From NCBI RefSeq assembly GCF_002632725.1, contig NZ_NJAI01000002.1, forward strand, positions 89,214 through 153,213: a DNA stretch of 64,000 nucleotides, read 5' to 3'. The DNA comes from Xenorhabdus hominickii (GTDB lineage: Bacteria; Pseudomonadota; Gammaproteobacteria; Enterobacterales; Enterobacteriaceae). Of this stretch, positions 28,337 through 38,823 are shown in pieces; the first letter of the stretch is position 1, and each line of letters begins with the position of its first letter. The translations under genes and the position numbers were made by a program. Under the pieces are notes generated by a model. The model was not told where the DNA came from, did not search any database, and was given only the letters and a program-made list of their open reading frames with translations.

Positions 28337-29584
28337 ATGACTAAACAAAACCTTTCAGAATCGTTGTTTAAGCCTCGGTTTAAACATCGGGAAACCTCCA
28401 CACTGGTTAAATACACTTGCCCACAGTCTGTAACTGCCAGTGATAGTGTGCTTGGTGGGGAGCCTCGTGAGCGTTGGTATCGGATGATTAATTGGCTCGC
28501 TTGGATCTGGAGGGGGATCAATCCGCTGGAAATTCAAGATGTTCTCAGCAGGATTTCCGTGACAGATGCCGAGCGCAGTGTTGACCATTTATTAGATACT
28601 GTGATTGGCTATCGTAAAGGAAACTGGGCATTTGAGTGGTCGCAGCAGGCAATGCACTGGCAACAGGAAGCATTGCGTGCTGAAAAGACGGAAAAAGCCG
28701 GCGAATACTGGTTAAAGGCGGCCACATTATACAGTATTGCCGCTTATCCTCATTTGCGCGGTGATGAACTGGCTGATCAGGCGAGTGTGTTGGCCAATAA
28801 AGCCTATGAAAATGCAGCGCATTTTTCTGACTATCAGTTGAAAAAACTGGAATTTCAATTGGAAGGAGGCAAAAGTGTAACGGGCTTATTGCATATCCCT
28901 GCTCAGGCTCAGGGGCCTTGTCCAACGATATTAGTCTGTGCCAGCCTTGATAATGTACAAAGTGATTGTTGGCGGTTATTTCGCGAACATTTTTCGACTC
29001 TCGGCTTTGCTATGTTAACGGTGGATATACCTTCAGTGGGTTATTCCGCCAAGTTTACATTGACGCAGGATACTTGCGCACTTCATCAACAAGTTTTGCA
29101 ACAATTGGATAGTGTACCGTGGATTGACCATACCTCTGTCGGTGTGTTTGGTTTTCGCTTTGGTGCCAATATCGCTGTCCGGCTAGCCTACTTAGAGCCA
29201 AAACTCATCAAGGGGGTGGCAGTGATTGGGCCGATTGTTCATGAATTACTGCATGATGAAAAACTACAGCAGAAAATCCCGTCAATGTATCTCGATGTAC
29301 TTGCCAGCCGTTTAGGTATTTACCACGTTGATGAAGAGAGACTACGCTCAGAATTGATTTGTTACTCGCTGAAAAATCAAGGTTTGCTAGGGCGCCGCTG
29401 CACTGTTCCTATGTTTTCTGCGTATTGGGAAGACGATATTTTCAGTCCCAGAAAAGATTCGAGGTTGATTGCCATGTCATCAATGGATGGTTCGTTACGG
29501 GCAATTCCTTCTAAGTCAATTTATGGTGGATTCAATAAGGCTTTACATGAAATAAGTGTATGGCTGAAAGATAAAGTTGTATAA
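28337..29584 (+). CDS. frsA: FrsA family alpha/beta-hydrolase-like protein
   Basis: FrsA (YafA) was described as a partner of the unphosphorylated glucose-specific IIA protein that shifts cells between respiration and fermentation; related proteins show esterase or pyruvate decarboxylase activity in some reports, so the role is debated. The product has 415 residues (E. coli 414). The N-terminal helical part (1-170) precedes an alpha/beta-hydrolase half with VGVFGFRFGANIAVRLAYLE in place of the usual G-x-S-x-G elbow, as in other FrsA proteins. No strong ribosome site is seen. Co-transcription with gpt is likely. Confidence 0.93.
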   Translation: MTKQNLSESLFKPRFKHRETSTLVKYTCPQSVTASDSVLGGEPRERWYRMINWLAWIWRGINPLEIQDVLSRISVTDAERSVDHLLDTVIGYRKGNWAFEWSQQAMHWQQEALRAEKTEKAGEYWLKAATLYSIAAYPHLRGDELADQASVLANKAYENAAHFSDYQLKKLEFQLEGGKSVTGLLHIPAQAQGPCPTILVCASLDNVQSDCWRLFREHFSTLGFAMLTVDIPSVGYSAKFTLTQDTCALHQQVLQQLDSVPWIDHTSVGVFGFRFGANIAVRLAYLEPKLIKGVAVIGPIVHELLHDEKLQQKIPSMYLDVLASRLGIYHVDEERLRSELICYSLKNQGLLGRRCTVPMFSAYWEDDIFSPRKDSRLIAMSSMDGSLRAIPSKSIYGGFNKALHEISVWLKDKVV

Positions 29585-29656
29585 AGTAAAATTTATCACT
29601 TGATATTTTTTAATCATTTGATACAAAGGTGTTTCTGTATATAAGGAGACCTTTGT

Positions 29657-30058
29657 ATGACTTTATCTGCAAGTTATTCTAAAAATAGGTTGTTAAAGAA
29701 TTTTTCTGCACTAGGGCCGTATGTACGTGAATTAAAATGCCAACATGGTTATTTTTTCTTTGACTGCTTAGCGGTTTGTGTCAGTGCAAAAGTGGAACCA
29801 GAAAAACGAGAGTTTTGGGGATGGTGGCTGGAATTAGAGGCACAGGAACAGGGTTTTGTTTATAACTATCAGATAGGTTTATTTGATAAGAATGGTGAAT
29901 GGCGTGCTATGAGTATCAAAAAAATGGCTGATCTCGAGCATCTTGAATCAACTTTGCAGACATTTCACAAACGTCTGGCCGATTCTTTTGATACCCTCAA
30001 GCTTACGTTAACTCCATCTGAACACACTATCACCCTTAAGACTCAGACTATGGCATGA
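29657..30058 (+). CDS. crl: Sigma-S assembly factor Crl
   Basis: Crl binds the stationary-phase sigma factor RpoS and helps it form holoenzyme. It has 133 residues, identical in length to E. coli. The most conserved stretches, FFFDCLAVCV and REFWGWWLELEAQE, are present. AAGGAG precedes the ATG. In E. coli crl is followed by phoE and then proB; here proB follows directly, so phoE is absent from this site. Confidence 0.95.
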   Translation: MTLSASYSKNRLLKNFSALGPYVRELKCQHGYFFFDCLAVCVSAKVEPEKREFWGWWLELEAQEQGFVYNYQIGLFDKNGEWRAMSIKKMADLEHLESTLQTFHKRLADSFDTLKLTLTPSEHTITLKTQTMA

Positions 30059-30087
30059 ATTTGTTCTAAGCCTCTTTTTTAAATTTT

Positions 30088-30111
30088 GCGTTATGTCAGT
30101 TGGCATAACGC
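30088..30111. terminator. Hairpin after crl
   Basis: GCGTTATG pairs with CATAACGC around an eight-base loop, followed by TTCTC only. This is a weak candidate transcript end between crl and proB. Confidence 0.45.
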
Positions 30112-30138
30112 TTCTCACCTGTTAAAACTGACTACGGT

Positions 30139-30189
30139 TTTCTTAAACTTATTGCTTTTTTAAACCTATTGGTTTTTTAAACGTATTGC
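30139..30189. repeat. Three tandem 17-bp repeats upstream of proB
   Basis: Three consecutive 17-base units (30139-30155, 30156-30172, 30173-30189) share the pattern TTTTTTAAACNTATTGS and differ at one to three positions. A partial fourth unit (TTTTTTAAA) follows. They end 53 bases before the proB start, in the promoter region. They could be a regulator-binding array or an AT-rich upstream element; no known factor is recognised. Confidence 0.75.
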
Positions 30190-30242
30190 AATTTTTTAAA
30201 TTGCATATTGTGTTTCACATTAATTGTAATGGCAGAAATATG

Positions 30243-31346
30243 ATGAATGGCAGCCAAACGTTGGTTGTGAAACTGGGGACGAGTGTATTGACTGGTGGCT
30301 CTCGTCGTTTGAATCGTGCTCATATTGTGGAACTGGTTCGCCAGTGTGCTCAACAGCATGAAAAAGGCCACCGCGTTATTATTGTGACTTCTGGCGCTAT
30401 TGCGGCAGGGCGTGAGCATCTGGGCTATCCTGAGCTCCCAGATACAATTGCTTCAAAACAGTTGCTGGCAGCGGTTGGGCAAAGTCGTTTGATTCAACTG
30501 TGGGAACAACTTTTTTCGATTTACGGTATCCATGTCGGACAAATGTTGCTGAGCCGTGCAGACTTGGAAGATCGTGAACGTTTTTTGAATGCAAGGGATA
30601 CGCTTCAAGCATTACTGGATAATCATATTATTCCTGTCATTAATGAAAACGATGCAGTTGCGACAGCAGAGATTAAAGTTGGTGATAATGATAACCTTTC
30701 TGCGTTAGCGGCTATTTTAGGCAGTGCAGATAAATTATTGCTCTTGACAGATATCGAAGGACTTTATACCGCGGATCCTCGTAGTAACTCTGATGCAAAA
30801 TTGATCGCTGAAGTACATGACATCAGCGATGAACTTAAAATGATGGCTGGGGAAAGTGTTTCAGGTCTGGGCACGGGAGGAATGGCAACAAAACTCCAGG
30901 CTGCGGGAATCGCTGGGCGTGCAGGAATCGATGTCATCATCGCCGCTGGCAATAAACAGAACGTTATTGCCGATGTGATTGAAGGAAAATCGGTGGGGAC
31001 ACGTTTTCATGGGTTGATTAGCCCGATGGAAAACCGTAAACGCTGGATCTTTGGTGCTCCTCTTGCCGGGGAAATTGTTGTCGATCATGGTGCAGAAGCT
31101 GCCATTCTTGAGAAAGGAAGTTCTTTACTACCAAAAGGGATCAAAAGCGTTAAAGGTGATTTTTCCCGTGGTGAAGTAATCCGCATTAGCAGCCTGTCTG
31201 GTAAGGATTTGGCTCATGGCGTATGTCGTTACAATAGCGATGCTTTACGTCTGATTGCTGGTCAGCATTCACAGCACATTAACCAGATACTGGGTTATGA
31301 ACATGGGGCTGTTGCGGTTCACCGTGACGACCTGATCGTAAATTAA
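30243..31346 (+). CDS. proB: Glutamate 5-kinase
   Basis: ProB phosphorylates glutamate to glutamyl 5-phosphate, the first and feedback-inhibited step of proline synthesis. It has 367 residues from the ATG at 30243, the same as E. coli. The frame is open from 30186, but the extra N-terminus has no counterpart. The amino-acid kinase domain starts [19 protein letters not shown]. The [15 protein letters not shown] motif is intact, and a C-terminal PUA domain (about 275-365) is present. proA follows after 25 bases. Tandem 17-bp repeats lie upstream. Confidence 0.96.
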   Translation: MNGSQTLVVKLGTSVLTGGSRRLNRAHIVELVRQCAQQHEKGHRVIIVTSGAIAAGREHLGYPELPDTIASKQLLAAVGQSRLIQLWEQLFSIYGIHVGQMLLSRADLEDRERFLNARDTLQALLDNHIIPVINENDAVATAEIKVGDNDNLSALAAILGSADKLLLLTDIEGLYTADPRSNSDAKLIAEVHDISDELKMMAGESVSGLGTGGMATKLQAAGIAGRAGIDVIIAAGNKQNVIADVIEGKSVGTRFHGLISPMENRKRWIFGAPLAGEIVVDHGAEAAILEKGSSLLPKGIKSVKGDFSRGEVIRISSLSGKDLAHGVCRYNSDALRLIAGQHSQHINQILGYEHGAVAVHRDDLIVN

Positions 31347-31371
31347 TTGATCGTGAATTAAGGATTCCACC

Positions 31372-32625
31372 ATGCTAGAGCAGATGGGAAAAGCAGCCAA
31401 ATCAGCATCATGGCAGTTGGCGCAATTAAGTACTAGCCAGAAAAATCAGGCATTGAATCATATTGCTGATTTACTGGAGACAGAAACAGACGTGATCCTT
31501 GCTGCCAATCAGCAAGACATGAATCAGGCCCGTGAACAGGGAATGAGTGAAGCATTGCTTGATCGGTTATTGCTAACTCCTGAGCGACTGAATGCCATCG
31601 CCAATGACGTGCGTCAGGTCTGTCGGTTGGCAGATCCTGTTGGGCAGGTCATGGATGGACAAGTATTGGATAGTGGATTGCAATTAAGTCGCCGCCGTGT
31701 TCCTTTGGGAGTCATTGGCGTGATTTATGAAGCTCGTCCTAATGTCACCATTGATGTTGCATCATTGTGCTTGAAAACAGGTAACGCGGTGATACTGCGC
31801 GGTGGTAAAGAAACTCACCATACCAATCAGGCTATGGTTAAAGTTATTCAGCAGGCACTGCAACAAAGCGGTTTACCCTCATCTGCCGTTCAGGCTATCA
31901 ATAAGCCAGATCGCGAGTTGGTGGCTGAGTTGCTGAAAATGGATCGCTATGTTGATATGTTGATCCCTCGAGGTGGTGCTGGCTTACATAAACTTTGTCG
32001 TGAACAATCGACCATACCCGTGATTACTGGTGGCATTGGTGTTTGTCATACGTTTGTAGATGAAAACATCAATGTTGAAAAAGCATTGGAAGTTATCACT
32101 AATGCGAAGGTTCAGCGACCGAGCGCGTGTAATTCTCTGGAAACTTTGTTGGTACATGAAAAAATTGCGGGTGATTTTCTGCCAGTGTTGAGTATCAGAA
32201 TGAAAGAGCAGGGAGTGACATTGCATGCGAGCGCATTAGCGATGGAGTTGCTGAAAGGTGGCCCTGCAACCGTCGTCGAAGTTGCAGAAGAAGATTACTG
32301 TGATGAATGGTTGTCTTTAGATATGAATGTCGAGATTGTCAGCGATATCGATCAGGCTATTGAGCATATCCGCACTTATGGTACTGCCCATTCTGACGCT
32401 ATTTTGACTGAATCTTTACAGCAGGCTGATTACTTTGTACGTCATGTGGATTCAGCTGCCGTATATGTTAATGCAAGTACTCGCTTTACTGATGGTGGCC
32501 AATTTGCTTTGGGAGCTGAAGTGGCGGTCAGCACTCAAAAATTACACTCAAGAGGCCCGATGGGGTTAGATGCGTTGACAACGTATAAATGGATTGGTTA
32601 TGGCGATTATTTACCCCGCCGTTAA
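31372..32625 (+). CDS. proA: Glutamate-5-semialdehyde dehydrogenase
   Basis: ProA reduces glutamyl 5-phosphate with NADPH to glutamate 5-semialdehyde, the second step of proline synthesis. It has 417 residues, as in E. coli. The catalytic Cys is in [15 protein letters not shown] near residue 256, and the NADP-binding segment [15 protein letters not shown] is intact. ProB and ProA are thought to channel the unstable phosphate intermediate, which fits the tight proBA operon. A strong terminator follows. Confidence 0.97.
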   Translation: MLEQMGKAAKSASWQLAQLSTSQKNQALNHIADLLETETDVILAANQQDMNQAREQGMSEALLDRLLLTPERLNAIANDVRQVCRLADPVGQVMDGQVLDSGLQLSRRRVPLGVIGVIYEARPNVTIDVASLCLKTGNAVILRGGKETHHTNQAMVKVIQQALQQSGLPSSAVQAINKPDRELVAELLKMDRYVDMLIPRGGAGLHKLCREQSTIPVITGGIGVCHTFVDENINVEKALEVITNAKVQRPSACNSLETLLVHEKIAGDFLPVLSIRMKEQGVTLHASALAMELLKGGPATVVEVAEEDYCDEWLSLDMNVEIVSDIDQAIEHIRTYGTAHSDAILTESLQQADYFVRHVDSAAVYVNASTRFTDGGQFALGAEVAVSTQKLHSRGPMGLDALTTYKWIGYGDYLPRR

Positions 32626-32662
32626 TCATCCTATCTTAATTAGAATGTATTGAGCTATGTTG

Positions 32663-32692
32663 AGTCACTCTTGAAATTAAGAGTGGCTTTTT
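32663..32692 (+). terminator. Terminator of proBA
   Basis: AGTCACTCTT pairs with AAGAGTGGCT (one T-G wobble) around a six-base loop, followed by five T. Typical intrinsic terminator. Confidence 0.85.
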
Positions 32693-32719
32693 GTTTAATA
32701 AAAATGACTTTTACACTAA

Positions 32720-32737
32720 TGTAAATATTTAGTTACT
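32720..32737. promoter_or_regulatory. Candidate TyrR box upstream of aroL
   Basis: TGTAAA-N6-GTTACT fits the TyrR box TGTAAA-N6-TTTACA with the key G and C at the required 14-base separation. It lies 52 bases upstream of aroL. In E. coli aroL is repressed by TyrR through several boxes. Two other TTTACA half-sites lie nearby but lack good partners. Confidence 0.5.
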
Positions 32738-32788
32738 ATACTTCATGTTTACACTTTATTTTATATCCCCCTTCAGGAAGACAACGAA

Positions 32789-33319
32789 ATGAAACAAACT
32801 CTATTCATCGTAGGCGCACGAGGTGCAGGGAAGACGACAATAGGTAAGTTGTTGGCTGAAGCATTGTCGTATAAATTTGTTGACACTGATGAGCGTATCC
32901 AGACTTCCAGTGAAATGACCATTGCAAATCTTGTGGAACAGCATGGCTGGGAATATTTCAGAAAATATGAAAGCCAAACGTTGAAAGCGGTGAATCAGAA
33001 TGAATGCGTTATTGCGACAGGCGGAGGAATGGTATTGTTGCCGGAAAATCGCCAGCATATGCAACAAAATGGCATTGTGATTTATTTGCAAGTACCCGCA
33101 GACATTTTAGTCAAGCGATTATCCCTTAATCCAGAAAATTCGCAACGCCCTAGTCTGACAGGAAAATCCATTACAGAAGAAATTGAAGGGATACTGGCTG
33201 AAAGAGAACCATTATACCGTGAATGCGCAGATTTCATTGTCGATGCCAGTTTTGTGACAGAAGATATTGTATCTAGTATTAAATCTTACATTTTAAACTG
33301 GAAAAATAAAATAATTTAA
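32789..33319 (+). CDS. aroL: Shikimate kinase II
   Basis: AroL phosphorylates shikimate with ATP in the common aromatic pathway. It has 176 residues. The Walker A motif GARGAGKTT is at residues 9-17, the shikimate-binding FVDTDERIQ near 31, and ATGGGMVL near 77. NGIVIYLQVP and RPSLTG follow as in E. coli AroL, to which it is closer than to AroK. A candidate TyrR box upstream supports the AroL assignment. Its place between proA and aas differs from E. coli. Confidence 0.92.
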   Translation: MKQTLFIVGARGAGKTTIGKLLAEALSYKFVDTDERIQTSSEMTIANLVEQHGWEYFRKYESQTLKAVNQNECVIATGGGMVLLPENRQHMQQNGIVIYLQVPADILVKRLSLNPENSQRPSLTGKSITEEIEGILAEREPLYRECADFIVDASFVTEDIVSSIKSYILNWKNKII

Positions 33320-33448
33320 TATATTCAGGTATTTTGAATTTATTTTTTATATCGCGGGAAAATCTTATATATCAGGCTGCTTATACAACTTATAGTATCA
33401 TTCTACTCACTCACTTTAATTTTATTTAATTATATTTGAGATATGGAT

Positions 33449-35596
33449 ATGCTCTTAAACTTTATACGGTTACTTGTTCGTCTACTCTTCAGGGTCACAG
33501 TAGAAGGTGATGATAAGCAGCTCAATCACCCCAGATGTATTATTACACCCAATCATATTTCCTTTTTGGATGGTTTGCTGATTGGTTTGTTCCTGCCAGT
33601 AAAGCCAGTATTCGCTATTTATTCTAATATTGCGACCAGTAGCTTTCTCAAATTTATTAAGTCTTATGCTGATGTTGTTCCGCTGGATCCAACCAATCCT
33701 ATGGCGGTCAGAACGTTGGTTAAAGAAGTGGAGACAGGGCGCCCTATTGTGATCTTCCCGGAAGGACGGATCACTGTGACGGGTTCTCTTATGAAAATCT
33801 ATGATGGTGCCGCATTTATTGCTGCAAAATCGGGCGCAAAAGTGGTTCCAATTCGAATTGAGGGTGCGGAACAAACCATTTTTGGTCGATTGAAAGGGAT
33901 AATGAAACTGCATTGGTTCCCGAAAATTACCATCAAGATTTTACCCTCGGTCGATTTGCCAATGCCGGATGTCCCTAACTCAACAACGCGACGCCGTTTA
34001 GCGGGAGAGCATCTCCATGCCATTATGATGGATGCGAGAATGCAGACACGTCCAAAAGAAACATTATTTAGTTCCTACCTTACGGCACAAAAGCGTTTTG
34101 GTCGTTTCAAACCCTGTATTGAAGATGTGAACTTCAAGGAAGATAGTTATCATTCATTACTGAAAAAAATATTGGGTATCAGCCGGATATTAGAGCGCTT
34201 TACTAAAGAGGGTGAACGGGTTGGTTTACTGTTGCCGAATGCGACTGTTATGGCAGCAGCCGTATATGGTGCTTCGTTGAAAGGACGAATCCCTGCTCTA
34301 CTGAACTATACGGCTGGAAGCAATGGTATTAAAAATGCTATGCAAGCGGCAACAATCAAAACTATCGTGACATCCCGTCAGTTTTTGGAGAAAGGGCAGC
34401 TGACTCATCTGCCAGAACAGGTGACAGAAGCCCGTTGGGTATATCTTGAGGATTTGAAAGACACAATTACACGAGACGATAAGCTTTGGATACTGTGGCA
34501 TTTAATTTTTCCTTCCAAAGCAATCATGGCTTCGCAAAAACCAGATGATGATGCCTTAATCTTGTTTACATCAGGTTCAGAAGGTGCACCAAAAGGGGTT
34601 GTTCATAGCCATGCCGGTTTACTGGCAAATGTTGAGCAGATAAAAACGGTTGCTGATTTTACTCCACAAGATCGTTTCATGTCTTCTTTACCGCTGTTTC
34701 ATGCTTTTGGTCTGACCGTTGGTTTATTTACCCCGTTAATGACAGGTAGCAGGGTATTCCTTTATCCAAGCCCACTGCACTATCGTGTTGTGCCTGAACT
34801 GGTCTATGATCGTAACTGTACGGTATTGTTCGGAACTTCCACTTTCTTGGGAAATTATGCCCGCTTTGCACACCCCTATGACTTTGCTCGCCTACGCTAT
34901 GTCGTCGCTGGCGCAGAAAAGTTATCAGAAAACACTAAACGTGTTTGGCTGGATAAATTCGGTATCCGTATTCTGGAAGGTTATGGGGTAACAGAATGTG
35001 CTCCGGTTGTGGCAATCAATGTGCCGATGGCCGCAAAAACGGAAACTGTTGGGCGGATTTTACCGGGTATGGAAGCTCGTCTGTTACCAGTACAGGGCAT
35101 TGAAGAAGGGGGACGCTTACAATTACGTGGGCCGAATATCATGAAAGGTTACCTGCGTGTTGAAGCACCTGATTGTCTGGAGCCTCCATTAGCAGAAGAT
35201 GCTGACGGGAATAATCAAATCGGTTGGTATGATACCGGAGATATTGTTTCCATTGACGAAGACGGTTTCTGCAAAATTAAGGGGCGTGTGAAACGTTTTG
35301 CCAAACTGGCGGGGGAAATGGTTTCTCTCGAAGCCGTAGAGCAAATTGCATCACGTATTTCTACTGACGCTTTGCACGCTGCAACTGCCAAAAGCGATAA
35401 AAATAAAGGTGAAGTACTGGTACTGTTTACAACCGATGCAAATCTGAATAGAAATTCAATGCTGGGAGTGGCACGTGAAATAGGAATGCCTGAGTTGGCA
35501 GTTCCACGCGACATTCGCTATGTGAAACAATTACCGTTGCTTGGTAGTGGTAAGCCGGATTTTGTCACATTAAGAAAAATGGCCGAACAGGAGTGA
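33449..35596 (+). CDS. aas: Bifunctional acyl-[ACP] synthetase / 2-acyl-GPE acyltransferase
   Basis: Aas re-acylates lysophosphatidylethanolamine in the inner membrane: it activates a fatty acid onto bound ACP and then transfers it. It has 715 residues. The N-terminal acyltransferase domain has the NHISFLDG (H-x4-D) motif near 34 and FPEGRIT near 108. A membrane linker follows, then an AMP-binding synthetase domain with [17 protein letters not shown] near 372 and WYDTGD near 595. I chose ATG 33449 because TTGAG lies eight bases before it; an ATG at 33443 is too close. lplT starts five bases after the stop, as expected for this two-gene salvage unit. Confidence 0.95.
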   Translation: MLLNFIRLLVRLLFRVTVEGDDKQLNHPRCIITPNHISFLDGLLIGLFLPVKPVFAIYSNIATSSFLKFIKSYADVVPLDPTNPMAVRTLVKEVETGRPIVIFPEGRITVTGSLMKIYDGAAFIAAKSGAKVVPIRIEGAEQTIFGRLKGIMKLHWFPKITIKILPSVDLPMPDVPNSTTRRRLAGEHLHAIMMDARMQTRPKETLFSSYLTAQKRFGRFKPCIEDVNFKEDSYHSLLKKILGISRILERFTKEGERVGLLLPNATVMAAAVYGASLKGRIPALLNYTAGSNGIKNAMQAATIKTIVTSRQFLEKGQLTHLPEQVTEARWVYLEDLKDTITRDDKLWILWHLIFPSKAIMASQKPDDDALILFTSGSEGAPKGVVHSHAGLLANVEQIKTVADFTPQDRFMSSLPLFHAFGLTVGLFTPLMTGSRVFLYPSPLHYRVVPELVYDRNCTVLFGTSTFLGNYARFAHPYDFARLRYVVAGAEKLSENTKRVWLDKFGIRILEGYGVTECAPVVAINVPMAAKTETVGRILPGMEARLLPVQGIEEGGRLQLRGPNIMKGYLRVEAPDCLEPPLAEDADGNNQIGWYDTGDIVSIDEDGFCKIKGRVKRFAKLAGEMVSLEAVEQIASRISTDALHAATAKSDKNKGEVLVLFTTDANLNRNSMLGVAREIGMPELAVPRDIRYVKQLPLLGSGKPDFVTLRKMAEQE

Positions 35597-35600
35597 GAAA

Positions 35601-36797
35601 ATGAATGGCACTGTGGAGGCTAAGTCGCTGTTAAATAAGGGAATGAAGGCTGTGCTGCTATCGCAATTTCTCTCTGCTTTTGCTGACAATGCGTTGTTTT
35701 TTGCCATTTTGGCTCAATTAAAAGCGGAATCTTACCCAGGATGGAGTTTGCCAGCCCTGCAAATCGTCTTCGTATTAACCTATATAGTACTTGCCCCCTT
35801 TGTGGGGCAAATTGCGGATAGGTTTTCAAAAGGGCGGGTTATGCTCTTTTCCAACGGCATCAAATTGCTTGGTGCCATCAGTATCTGCATCGATATGGAT
35901 CCATTTTTGGGATATACCTTGGTGGGAATTGGTGCTGCTGCTTATTCTCCGGCTAAATATGGCATTTTGGGGGAACTGACAGATGGAGGGCATTTAGTTA
36001 AAGCCAATGGCATGATGGAAGCGTCAACTATTGCCGCTATCCTGATTGGCTCTGTGGTAGGTGGTTTCCTTTCTGACATGAAGCTGATATTGGCATTGGG
36101 GCTTTGTGCCTTGCTATATGCTTCGGCAGTAGTAGCTAATTTCTATATTCCCCGTCTGGATGCTGCTCGCCATGAAAAAGGCTGGGCACCTAAAAAAATG
36201 CTGGTGGATTTCGTCGCTACCTGTACCTCACTTTGGCGTCATCAGGAAACAAGATTTTCACTGGTGGGCACCAGTCTATTCTGGGGGGCTGGTGTCACAC
36301 TGCGCTTCCTGCTGGTCGCATGGGTGCCCGTCGTGCTGGGAATTCAGGGAAATACAATACCGACATTGATGAATGCGGTAGTTGCGATTGGTATCATTGT
36401 CGGAGCGGGTCTGGCTGCGAGATTTATTACAATGAAGACTGTTCGTCGTTGTATGCCCGCAGGTATCTTGATTGGGGTCATGGTGATCCTTTTTGCCACC
36501 CAGCAATCGATATGGTCTTCCTATTTAATTCTGATTGTCCTTGGTATATTTGGTGGACTCTTTGTTGTGCCATTAAATTCACTATTGCAGGAATATGGTA
36601 AACACACGATGGGTGCAGGCAAAGCCGTCGCAGTGCAGAACCTTGGTGAAAACAGTGCAATGTTAGTGATGTTGGGGCTGTATTTGATTTCCATGAAGCT
36701 GGAAGTATCGGCCGTTGTTATTGGTATCGGCTTTGGTATCTTGCTCTCTCTGGCAATTGGAGGGCTTTGGATTTGGGATCTGCTTCGGAAAAATTAA
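35601..36797 (+). CDS. lplT: Lysophospholipid transporter LplT
   Basis: LplT is an MFS-type protein that flips lysophosphatidylethanolamine to the cytoplasmic face of the inner membrane, where Aas re-acylates it. It has 398 residues and about twelve helices. The stretches [27 protein letters not shown] and [11 protein letters not shown] match E. coli LplT. AGGAG overlaps the end of aas and gives coupled translation. Confidence 0.96.
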   Translation: MNGTVEAKSLLNKGMKAVLLSQFLSAFADNALFFAILAQLKAESYPGWSLPALQIVFVLTYIVLAPFVGQIADRFSKGRVMLFSNGIKLLGAISICIDMDPFLGYTLVGIGAAAYSPAKYGILGELTDGGHLVKANGMMEASTIAAILIGSVVGGFLSDMKLILALGLCALLYASAVVANFYIPRLDAARHEKGWAPKKMLVDFVATCTSLWRHQETRFSLVGTSLFWGAGVTLRFLLVAWVPVVLGIQGNTIPTLMNAVVAIGIIVGAGLAARFITMKTVRRCMPAGILIGVMVILFATQQSIWSSYLILIVLGIFGGLFVVPLNSLLQEYGKHTMGAGKAVAVQNLGENSAMLVMLGLYLISMKLEVSAVVIGIGFGILLSLAIGGLWIWDLLRKN

Positions 36798-36822
36798 TTT
36801 ATTCTAGTATTGAAGGCTTGTT

Positions 36823-37326
36823 ATGGATGAAAAAATCCTGAGTCAGCTTAGTATTGAACTGGGAAATAGATTAAAGCCGCAGAAATTATCCATAACCTGT
36901 GCAGAATCCTGTACAGGAGGCTGGATTGCAAAAGTGATCACAGATATTGCGGGAAGTTCGGCTTACTTTAATCGCGGTTTTGTGACATACAGCAATGATG
37001 CCAAACATGAAATGCTGGACGTTTCATTGGCATCATTGGAACAGTTTGGTGCAGTAAGCGAACAGGTTGTAAAAGAGATGGCGGCAGGGGCACTAAAGGT
37101 CGCTAAAGCGGACTTTGCTGTCTCAGTCAGTGGCATTGCAGGCCCTGATGGCGGTAGTGGGGAGAAACCCATTGGTACAGTGTGTTTTGGATTTGCTTTT
37201 TATATCGGTGAAGACATTCAAACTGTAACATGCCGTCAGCATTTTGTGGGTGATCGCAACAATGTGCGTCTGCAAGCTGCCATTTTTTCTTTAAAAACGT
37301 TGTTGGAAGAGATCATAAAAAATTAA
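36823..37326 (+). CDS. pncC: Nicotinamide-nucleotide amidohydrolase PncC
   Basis: PncC (YgaD, CinA C-terminal domain) deamidates nicotinamide mononucleotide to nicotinate mononucleotide in the pyridine nucleotide salvage cycle. It has 167 residues. The family motifs CAESCTGGWIAK near 27, FVTYSNDAKHEML near 52 and SGIAGPDGGSGEKPIGTV near 103 are intact. It lies just upstream of recA, as in many enterics. Confidence 0.95.
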   Translation: MDEKILSQLSIELGNRLKPQKLSITCAESCTGGWIAKVITDIAGSSAYFNRGFVTYSNDAKHEMLDVSLASLEQFGAVSEQVVKEMAAGALKVAKADFAVSVSGIAGPDGGSGEKPIGTVCFGFAFYIGEDIQTVTCRQHFVGDRNNVRLQAAIFSLKTLLEEIIKN

Positions 37327-37327
37327 C

Positions 37328-37355
37328 TTGATGCTGTATGATTATACAGTATAAT
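37328..37355 (+). promoter_or_regulatory. recA promoter with embedded LexA box
   Basis: A -35 TTGATG (37328-37333) and -10 TATAAT (37350-37355) are separated by exactly the 16-base LexA box CTGTATGATTATACAG (37334-37349). This is the same overlap as in E. coli recA, so LexA binding blocks polymerase directly. Confidence 0.92.
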
Positions 37356-37431
37356 TGATTCCAGCACTTTGGTATGAGAAACAGTTTATCAGCAGTGGGG
37401 CAGCCCCTTCATTGCTTGCGAAGGAGTAAAA

Positions 37432-38508
37432 ATGGCTAACGATGAAAACAAACAAAAAGCACTAGCGGCAGCGTTGGGCCAAATTGAGAAACAATTTGGT
37501 AAAGGTTCTATCATGCGTTTGGGTGAAAACCGCTCAATGGATGTTGAAACCATTTCTACCGGCTCTCTGTCACTAGATATTGCATTGGGTGCAGGTGGTT
37601 TGCCGATGGGGCGTATAGTTGAAATATACGGGCCTGAATCTTCCGGTAAGACAACATTGACACTGCAAGTGATTGCAGCAGCTCAGCGTGAAGGTAGAAC
37701 TTGTGCTTTTATTGATGCCGAACATGCCCTTGATCCGGTTTATGCCAAAAAACTGGGTGTAGATATTGATAACCTGCTGTGTTCTCAGCCCGATACAGGT
37801 GAGCAAGCGCTGGAAATCTGTGATGCGTTATCACGCTCTGGTGCTGTTGACGTTATTATCGTTGACTCTGTTGCTGCATTGACACCAAAAGCGGAAATCG
37901 AAGGTGAAATCGGTGATTCTCATATGGGGCTGGCAGCACGTATGATGAGTCAGGCCATGCGTAAGCTGGCGGGTAACTTGAAAAACTCAAATACTCTGCT
38001 GATTTTCATCAACCAAATCCGTATGAAAATTGGTGTGATGTTCGGTAACCCTGAAACCACGACTGGTGGTAACGCACTGAAATTCTATGCATCGGTTCGC
38101 TTGGACATCCGCCGTACTGGCTCTGTAAAAAATGGCGACGAAGTGGTTGGTAGCGAAACACGTGTGAAAGTGGTTAAGAACAAAGTTGCCGCGCCGTTTA
38201 AACAGGCTGAATTTCAAATCCTTTATGGTGAAGGTATTAACACGCTTGGCGAATTGATCGACTTGGGTGTTAAACACAAAATGGTGGAAAAAGCGGGTGC
38301 ATGGTATAGCTACAATGGCGATAAGATCGGCCAAGGTAAAGCGAATGCTACTATTTATCTAAAAGAGCACCCAGAAACTGCTGCTGAATTAGATAAGAAA
38401 CTGCGTGATTTGCTGTTGCACAATACCGAAGGTTTTAGTAATGCAGCTGCTGACTATGAGACAGACTATGAAGAAAATAGTGAAGAAGTGAATAACGAAG
38501 AGTTTTAA
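37432..38508 (+). CDS. recA: Recombinase RecA
   Basis: RecA forms filaments on single-stranded DNA, drives homologous strand exchange and activates LexA self-cleavage. It has 358 residues (E. coli 353). The Walker A motif GPESSGKT lies at about 67-74, followed by the Walker B region [10 protein letters not shown] and the L2 loop region ending GNPETTTGG. The C-terminus is acidic ([17 protein letters not shown]). AAGGAG precedes the ATG. A 36-base perfect palindromic terminator follows. The recX gene usually found downstream is missing. Confidence 0.98.
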   Translation: MANDENKQKALAAALGQIEKQFGKGSIMRLGENRSMDVETISTGSLSLDIALGAGGLPMGRIVEIYGPESSGKTTLTLQVIAAAQREGRTCAFIDAEHALDPVYAKKLGVDIDNLLCSQPDTGEQALEICDALSRSGAVDVIIVDSVAALTPKAEIEGEIGDSHMGLAARMMSQAMRKLAGNLKNSNTLLIFINQIRMKIGVMFGNPETTTGGNALKFYASVRLDIRRTGSVKNGDEVVGSETRVKVVKNKVAAPFKQAEFQILYGEGINTLGELIDLGVKHKMVEKAGAWYSYNGDKIGQGKANATIYLKEHPETAAELDKKLRDLLLHNTEGFSNAAADYETDYEENSEEVNNEEF

Positions 38509-38543
38509 TTACTTTTCTGTATTATTTCAGATCTAATTTATCT

Positions 38544-38579
38544 GCAAAAAACCACATTCAATTGAATGTGGTTTTTTGC
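38544..38579. terminator. recA terminator (perfect palindrome)
   Basis: The arms GCAAAAAACCACATTC and GAATGTGGTTTTTTGC form a perfect stem with an AATT loop and built-in T and A tracts on both strands. Strong intrinsic terminator. Confidence 0.92.
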
Positions 38580-38823
38580 TTTTATGGAAGAATAAACATC
38601 TTTGAAATAGGTGTATTGAAACTGGCTTGATGAACAGACTTTCAGAAAATGTCTAGACGAATTACAATGCTGAAAAGCGAATGGATTTATATGGGATTTT
38701 ACTTCTTATGGAAGACATTCTATCTTAACCCTACTTTAATTTATTCGTGAGTTGAAATGGTGATGCAATGTACCATTTCAACCATTCATAAATCTGTTTT
38801 TTCGGCTTGATTTCGGGACAATT
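38580..38823. other. recA-alaS intergenic region without recX
   Basis: No reading frame resembling RecX is present in this 244-base stretch or in the rest of the recA-alaS gap. A perfect 11-bp inverted repeat, GTTGAAATGGT (38751-38761) and ACCATTTCAAC (38772-38782), lies 42 bases before the alaS start. E. coli AlaRS is known to repress its own gene through a palindrome near the promoter, so this could be the operator, though the sequence match is untested. Confidence 0.45.
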
